Of a DNA stretch of 13,787 nt, positions 6,106 through 13,787 are shown one piece after another. Source of the DNA: a bacterium (lineage in GTDB: Bacteria > JAUVQV01 > DATDCY01). The position numbers and the translations under genes are program-made. Numbering within the stretch: position 1 is the stretch's first letter; every line of letters starts with the position of its first letter. Location of the stretch: contig DATDCY010000135.1 in assembly GCA_036524115.1 (NCBI GenBank), positions 1 through 13,787 of the forward strand, read 5' to 3'. Below the pieces are notes generated by a model that saw nothing but the letters and a program-made list of their open reading frames with translations, did not search any database and had not been told where the DNA came from.

Positions 6106-6531
6106 ATGCTCAGCATCAACTGGACTTTCTTCGCTCAACTCGGGTTCTTTCTCGCCTTCATGGTGATCGTCAATCTCTTCCTTTTCCGCCCGATGCGCGC
6201 GTACCTCGCGCGCCGGCGCCGGACCATCGACAATCTCAGGGCAGACGCCGGCGGCTCCGAGGCCGCCCTCGGCGAGCTCTCGGCGGACTACACGCGCAGG
6301 ATGACCGCGGCCCGGGAAGAGAACCTCTCCTGCCGCGCAGACGTGCGCAAGGAGGCGCTCGCCGAGCAGCGGGCGGCGATCGAGGAGGCCAAGCGCCAGG
6401 CGATCCTCACCATCGACGCGGCGGAGGACGACCTGAAGAAGGAGGTCGAGGCCGCGCGCGCGCACCTTCGCAACGAGATGCGGGCTCTCAGCAACGGCAT
6501 CGCCGCGAAGGTCCTCGGGAGGGCGGTCTGA
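6106..6531 (+). CDS. ATP synthase F0 subunit b' (AtpF', AtpX)
   Basis: Subunit b' pairs with subunit b to form the peripheral stalk that holds F1 still against the rotor. The 141-aa protein has one N-terminal membrane helix (about 6-28, WTFFAQLGFFLAFMVIVNLF) followed by FRPM and a long charged helix rich in Glu, Arg and Ala (about 35-130), suited to a coiled coil. GGGGAG lies 7 nt before the ATG. It is the first gene of the operon, under the promoter in the preceding gap, and its TGA overlaps the next ATG by one base. Two different b-type genes in tandem are known from deltaproteobacteria, cyanobacteria and photosynthetic alphaproteobacteria. The b' rather than b label rests on gene order and the absence of a leader peptide. 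Confidence 0.9.
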   Translation: MLSINWTFFAQLGFFLAFMVIVNLFLFRPMRAYLARRRRTIDNLRADAGGSEAALGELSADYTRRMTAAREENLSCRADVRKEALAEQRAAIEEAKRQAILTIDAAEDDLKKEVEAARAHLRNEMRALSNGIAAKVLGRAV

Positions 6532-7115
6532 TGCGGCGGCTGCGCAGTGCCGCCGCCCTCGTCCCCGCCGTGCTCCTCGTCGCCGCCGCCGCGTTCGCCT
6601 CGGAGGGCGGCGGCCACGAGGCGATGCCGCTCGACAAGATCCTCTGGGAGATGGGGATCAAGGTCCTCGATGTCGCGATCATCGCCTTCTTCGCGTTCAA
6701 GTACCTCTCCAAGCCGATCACGCAGGCGATGGCCGCGCGCAGCGACGCGGTCCGCGCCGCCGTCGAGGAGGCCACCGCCGGCCGGCGCGCCGCGGAGGCC
6801 CGCCTCGCCGAGTTCCAGGCGAAGGCCGCCGGGCTCGAGGCCGAGATCGAGGCCATGCGCGTGCAGGCCTCGGCCGACATGGAGCGCGAGCGCGCGCTGC
6901 TCATCGAGGAGGGCCGCACGGCCTCCGAGCGCATCGCCCAGCACGCGCGCGACACGATCCGCCAGGAGGTCGCCAAGGCGCGGGCCGAATTGCACCGCGA
7001 GGCGGCGCAGCTGGCCGTGCAGGCGGCCACCGCGAGCGTGAAGGCCCAGATCACCGCGGCGGACCACCAGCGCATCCTCGACGAGTACGCTGCGTCGCTC
7101 GAGGGCGGCCGATGA
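6531..7115 (+). CDS. atpF: ATP synthase F0 subunit b
   Basis: This is the second peripheral-stalk subunit, linking the membrane a subunit to the delta and alpha subunits at the top of F1. The 194-aa product starts at the ATG that overlaps the b' stop. Residues 1-23 look like a signal peptide (basic MRRLR, Ala/Leu/Val core, AFA before Ser24), followed by a short linker with GGGHE. The membrane helix is about 37-60 ([18 protein letters not shown]) and a long Ala/Glu/Arg-rich helix fills the rest. Such a leader is absent from E. coli AtpF; I recall similar extensions in deltaproteobacterial b subunits. The stop overlaps atpH in ATGA, so translation is probably coupled. Confidence 0.93.
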   Translation: MRRLRSAAALVPAVLLVAAAAFASEGGGHEAMPLDKILWEMGIKVLDVAIIAFFAFKYLSKPITQAMAARSDAVRAAVEEATAGRRAAEARLAEFQAKAAGLEAEIEAMRVQASADMERERALLIEEGRTASERIAQHARDTIRQEVAKARAELHREAAQLAVQAATASVKAQITAADHQRILDEYAASLEGGR

Positions 7116-7665
7116 TCTCGCGCACGGTCAGCCGCCGCTACGCCAAGTCGCTCGTGGCCGTCGCGCTCGAGCGGGGCGCCGCGCTCGAGCAGGTCCTGAC
7201 CGACCTCGAGAACGCCGCCGCCTTCCTCGCCGACCAGCCGCGCATTCTCGAGCTCTTCACCAACCCGATGCTCCCGCTCAACCGGCGCCTGGAGGCGCTC
7301 GAGCGCTTCCTCGGCGCCTCGCAGCTGCAGCCGCTGAACCAGAACTTCCTGCGGCTGCTCCTGCGCAAGGGCCGGATCGAGATCCTCGGCGACGTGGTCG
7401 AGGAGTTCCGCGCCCTGGCCGACGCCCAGGCCGGCATCATCCGCGCCAGCGTCACCTCCGCCGCCGCGCTCGCCGACGACGTCGTCGAGCTGATCCGCTC
7501 GCGGCTGGCCACGCGCTTCGGCAAGAAGGTCATCCTCTCGCTCGCCGTCGAGCCCGAGCTCATCGGCGGGCTGGTGGTCAAGGCGGGCAGCCTGACGTTC
7601 GACGGCGCCATCCGCTCGCAGCTCAGGGCCATTCAAAGTCAACTCCTGGAAGGAGTGTCCCTCTC

Positions 7666-7669
<4 letters not shown>
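7112..7669 (+). CDS. atpH: ATP synthase F1 subunit delta
   Basis: Subunit delta (OSCP) joins the b/b' stalk to the crown of F1. The 185-aa length is normal. The N-terminal helical bundle begins [16 protein letters not shown], contains [13 protein letters not shown] (51-63) and continues to [14 protein letters not shown]. The C-terminal domain has the family signature [15 protein letters not shown] (147-160), then DGAIRSQL. Start and stop both lie in ATGA overlaps with atpF and atpA, the mark of tight translational coupling. Third-position G/C bias is very strong, as in the rest of the operon. Confidence 0.95.
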
Positions 7670-9174
<1,505 letters not shown>

Positions 9175-9214
9175 CGCGGCCGCGCTCGGACCAGGGACCC
9201 GGGGAGAGACGGCG

Positions 9215-10069
<855 letters not shown>

Positions 10070-10083
10070 TGCTGATCGACTGA

Positions 10084-11697
<1,614 letters not shown>

Positions 11698-12129
11698 GTG
11701 AGCACCGAGACCGCCGCCACCGGCCTGCTCGCGCTGAAGGTCCTCACGCCCGAGGGCTCGGTCGTCGAGGGGGACGTGTTCGAGGTGACGCTCCCGGGGA
11801 GCGAGGGCGAGCTGGGCGTGCTGCCCGCCCATGCCGCGCTGCTGACGCAGATCGTGCCGGGGGCGCTCGCCTACCGGGCCCCGGAGGGACCGGGCGTCAT
11901 CGCCCTCGGCAAGGGCGTCGCCGAGGTGCGCGACGACCGGGTTATCGTGCTCGTCGAGCAGGCCGTCGCGGCGGAGGACATCGACGCCGCGGCGACCGAG
12001 GCGCGCCGCAAGCAGCTGCTCGCCGAGCGCGAGACGGTCGGGCTCACCGAGGAGCGGGTCGAGGAGATCGACGAGGAGCTCGCCCTCTTGGAAGTCCGCC
12101 TCCGCGTCGCCCGCCCGGAGGCCCATTAG
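11698..12129 (+). CDS. atpC: ATP synthase F1 subunit epsilon
   Basis: Epsilon binds gamma at the rotor foot and can inhibit ATP hydrolysis through its C-terminal helices. The 143-aa protein has the N-terminal beta-sandwich (LKVLTPEGSVVEGDVFEVTL, GELGVLPAHAALLTQIVPG) and a complete C-terminal helical pair from about residue 93 (AAEDIDAAATEARRKQLLAE, then EERVEEIDEELALLEVRLRV). The GTG start follows the atpD stop with no gap. Its AAGGAG site (11683-11688) is embedded in the Lys/Glu codons of the atpD tail, so the two are probably translated in step. It is the last gene of the operon. Confidence 0.95.
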   Translation: MSTETAATGLLALKVLTPEGSVVEGDVFEVTLPGSEGELGVLPAHAALLTQIVPGALAYRAPEGPGVIALGKGVAEVRDDRVIVLVEQAVAAEDIDAAATEARRKQLLAERETVGLTEERVEEIDEELALLEVRLRVARPEAH

Positions 12130-12151
12130 CCCGGGTCACTCCGGAGGCCCA

Positions 12152-12196
12152 GCGCCCGCTGCGGCAATCTTCGCGGCAACGCCCTTCGGCGGGCGC
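12152..12196 (+). terminator. Long-loop hairpin after atpC
   Basis: GCGCCCGC (12152-12159) is perfectly complementary to GCGGGCGC (12189-12196), giving an 8-bp stem with a 29-nt loop about 22 nt after the atpC stop. It may form part of the end of the ATP synthase transcript. No T-run follows. Confidence 0.35.
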
Positions 12197-12202
12197 TTCC
12201 AT

Positions 12203-12217
12203 GGGGGCTCCGCCCCC
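12203..12217 (+). terminator. Compact GC hairpin, likely end of the atp operon
   Basis: GGGGGC (12203-12208) and GCCCCC (12212-12217) form a 6-bp all-GC stem with a 3-nt loop, just after the longer hairpin. It is the most stable small structure downstream of atpC and the best candidate for stopping or stabilising the operon transcript. It lacks the T-run of a classical terminator, so factor-dependent termination is also possible. Confidence 0.45.
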
Positions 12218-12617
12218 TCTGGCGCGGCTGCCGCCGCTGTCACCCCCGATGCGAGCTATGACGCTCCTGCATGACCTGGGCAGCCAGTTTCCCGAATCTG
12301 CCTGTGATTGCGGCTGGCGCGTCGCTTCGCGACCGTCCCGCGCAGCGCTCCGGGCTGATCGGCGTCTTCGCGCCATCTCCCTCCGGGAAGGCCCCTGCCA
12401 TCGCGCCTGTGCACGTGCCGGCCGGTCAACAGGGCTCCGGGGCTGGGGTGCCCGTGAACGGCCATAGGGAGCCGGCTGTCAACAGTGCGGGCCGGAAGGG
12501 CCGGCGACCTGGCTGTCGCGCTCGTCGAGTTGCGCTGCCCGCACATCGCGTGGCCGCGGCGCGACAGAAGTGAACGGGCACCGCAGCCCCGGGGCCCGAC
12601 ATTCGCACGGGGGGGAC

Positions 12618-13340
12618 GTGGCGGTGGACGCACACGGCCTGATCCTCACGCAGCCGGCGCGGGGGTACCGCTACAGCCTCGACCCCTTCCTGCTCGCGGG
12701 CTTCTCCCGGCCGCGCGCGCGCGAGCGCATCCTCGACCTCGGCGCGGGGGTCGGCCTCCTCGGCCTGCTGCTCGCGCGCCGCGTCCCCACCGCCCGCGTC
12801 GTCGCGATCGAGCTGCAGGCGTCGCTCGCGCGCCACGCCGCCGCCAACGCCGCGGCCAACGGGCTCGCGGCTCGCTGCCACGTCATCCGCGCCGACCTGC
12901 GGGAGGCGCCGCGCTTCCTTCCCCCTGAGCACTTCGACCGCGTGGTCGCCAACCCCCCGTTCCGCAGGGCCGGCTCCGGCGCGGTGCCGCCGGACCCGGG
13001 CCGCGCCGCCGCAAGGATGGAAACGTCGTTCGCGATCGCCGATCTCGCGCGGGTCTCGGCGGCCCTGTTGCGCTTCGGCGGTGCACTGGACGTGATCCAC
13101 CTCGCCGAGCGCCTCCCGGAGCTCATCGTCGGGCTGGCGGCGGCGGACATCGAGCCGAAGGTGCTCCGGTTCGTCGCCCCGCTCCCCGACGCGCCGCCCC
13201 GGCTGTGCCTTCTTACCGCCGTGAAAGGTGGCAGGCCCGGGCTGCGGGTGCTGCCCCAGCTCGCCGTGCACGATCGCCCCGGGCACCAGAGCGCCGAGCT
13301 GCTCGCGCTCGTGGACCAGGGCTGCGGCGGTGGGAGGTGA
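12618..13340 (+). CDS. TrmN6-like N6-adenine methyltransferase (COG4123 type)
   Basis: This is a SAM-dependent methyltransferase resembling E. coli TrmN6 (YfiC), which methylates A37 of tRNA1(Val). Numbering from this GTG (240 aa), GLILTQPARGYRYSLDPFLL (7-26) parallels the family's N-terminal motif. SAM motif I is ILDLGAGVGLLG (38-49), the acidic ribose-binding residue is Glu65 (AIELQ), and the catalytic NPPF (112-115) is that of N6-adenine and related amino methylases. The start is uncertain. A G7A run (12609-12616) serves GTG at 12618 or, with better spacing, GTG at 12624; GTG at 12570 gives a longer form without a good site. The family is secure; the tRNA substrate is inferred. No gene overlaps it, and hairpins upstream suggest it is a separate unit from atp. 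Confidence 0.85.
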   Translation: MAVDAHGLILTQPARGYRYSLDPFLLAGFSRPRARERILDLGAGVGLLGLLLARRVPTARVVAIELQASLARHAAANAAANGLAARCHVIRADLREAPRFLPPEHFDRVVANPPFRRAGSGAVPPDPGRAAARMETSFAIADLARVSAALLRFGGALDVIHLAERLPELIVGLAAADIEPKVLRFVAPLPDAPPRLCLLTAVKGGRPGLRVLPQLAVHDRPGHQSAELLALVDQGCGGGR

Positions 13341-13367
13341 GGCGAAAAAGCCCAAGACGGCAATCAG

Positions 13368-13396
13368 TTGCGGCATCCCTGCAATTGGACTATATT
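13368..13396 (+). promoter_or_regulatory. Promoter of the right-edge gene
   Basis: A -10 box TATATT (13391-13396, five of six) lies 17 bp after TTGCGG (13368-13373, three of six), in the 82-bp gap after the methyltransferase. The start point would be near 13403, just before the GGAGGGG ribosome site at 13406-13412. The good -10 box and spacing outweigh the weak -35. Confidence 0.6.
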
Positions 13397-13422
13397 GCGG
13401 CGCACGGAGGGGCGTCGACAGA

Positions 13423-13787
13423 ATGGTTCCGGGCTTCAACACCGATTTCAAGTACCGCGGCCAGACCTTCCACGTGCAGACCGAGGACAACGGCACCGCC
13501 AATCCCGTCGTGGTAAGTCTCCTGTACCACAAGGGGGCGATCCTCGCGTCGCGCAAGACGTCGTACCGGGAACTGCTCGAGAAGCCCGACTGCACGGAGC
13601 GGCTCAAGGAGATGATGAAGGCGCAGCACAAGGCGCTGATGAAGGAGCTGCTCGCGGGCGCGTACGACGAGAAGATCCCCGGCGGCGCGACTGCGGCCGC
13701 ACCGGCGCCGGCAGCCCCATCCGTGGCGCCACCCGCGCAGGCGGCGGCAGCTCCCGCGCCGTCGCCGGCGCCCGCGCCAAAGGTGCC
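13423..13787 (+). CDS. Conserved protein of unknown function, Ala/Pro-rich tail (3' end missing)
   Basis: The frame runs off the window after 121 full codons. GGAGGGG lies 10 nt before the ATG and a promoter lies just upstream. Residues 1 to about 85 look like a compact domain: GFNTDFKYRGQTFHVQTED (4-22), NPVVVSLLYHKGAILASRKT (27-46), then a Lys/Glu-rich helical stretch (ERLKEMMKAQHKALMKELL). I recall similar N-terminal domains (FHVQTED followed by GxILASxK) in uncharacterised proteins of myxobacteria and other deltaproteobacteria, but I cannot name a function. From about residue 93 it becomes almost pure Ala and Pro, a flexible linker that suggests another domain beyond the edge. There is no signal peptide or membrane helix in the visible part. 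Confidence 0.8.
   Translation, partial: MVPGFNTDFKYRGQTFHVQTEDNGTANPVVVSLLYHKGAILASRKTSYRELLEKPDCTERLKEMMKAQHKALMKELLAGAYDEKIPGGATAAAPAPAAPSVAPPAQAAAAPAPSPAPAPKV

Larger units (their letters stand above)
12130..12617. other. 488-bp gap after atpC, no convincing gene
   Basis: I find no reading frame here with family character, and no tRNA. It contains GC-rich hairpins: two close behind atpC, GTCGC/GCGAC (12321-12325 with 12329-12333) and GCCGG/CCGGC (12491-12495 with 12501-12505). GTCAACAG occurs twice (12425-12432 and 12478-12485). No clear promoter for the next gene is visible. Base composition is similar to that of the genes, so an unrecognised small RNA cannot be excluded. Confidence 0.6.

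Noticed and set aside
12256-12633. Open frames on both strands in the gap after atpC
   Set aside because: They are Arg/Pro/Ala-rich, conflict with each other, lack ribosome sites and show no recognisable domain.
13341-13360. GGC-GAAAAA-GCC as a terminator after the methyltransferase
   Set aside because: A three-pair stem is too weak and no T-run follows.

Overview
The window is a 13.8-kb, GC-rich stretch of bacterial chromosome in which every recognisable gene reads on the + strand. It holds 15 protein genes, two of them cut by the window edges. I see no tRNA, rRNA, CRISPR array, insertion sequence or phage gene. Gene content and order point to a Gram-negative bacterium of the former Deltaproteobacteria (Desulfobacterota, Desulfuromonadia or Myxococcota-like). 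The grounds are a yidC-mnmE-rsmG-parA-parB block, a bactofilin gene after parB, and an ATP synthase operon that starts with paired b'/b subunits and lacks atpB and atpE, as I recall for Geobacter. This taxonomic call is inference; one gene (atpD) carries an insert I associate more with Bacteroidota.

Region 1 (1-3686), origin-type block: the 3' part of yidC (membrane insertase), a 171-bp gap with two hairpins, mnmE (tRNA wobble-uridine GTPase), then rsmG (16S rRNA G527 methyltransferase) only 11 bp later. The jag/khpB and mnmG genes that usually sit in this neighbourhood are absent.

Region 2 (3687-5995), chromosome segregation: a 205-bp gap carries two ParB-binding parS sites exactly 42 bp apart, followed by parA and parB (overlapping by 59 nt) and a bactofilin that starts 9 bp after parB. 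ParB would load at these parS sites, ParA would move the complex, and the bactofilin could provide a cytoskeletal scaffold.

Region 3 (5996-12129), F-type ATP synthase: a strong sigma-70-type promoter drives atpF' (b'), atpF (b), atpH (delta), atpA (alpha), atpG (gamma), atpD (beta) and atpC (epsilon). These encode the stator stalks and complete F1. The membrane a and c subunits must be encoded elsewhere. Genes up to atpA overlap by 1-4 nt; atpG and atpD each have their own leader and Shine-Dalgarno, and a hairpin lies between them.

Region 4 (12130-13787): a gap of nearly 500 bp with GC-rich hairpins, a TrmN6-like N6-adenine methyltransferase, a promoter, and the 5' part of a gene of unknown function with an Ala/Pro-rich tail.

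Most of the window is ordinary housekeeping DNA. The points that merit a second look are the parS pair, the parAB-bactofilin arrangement, the AtpD insert, the missing mnmG/jag and the unknown gene at the right edge. I do not see convincing evidence of a wholly new system.
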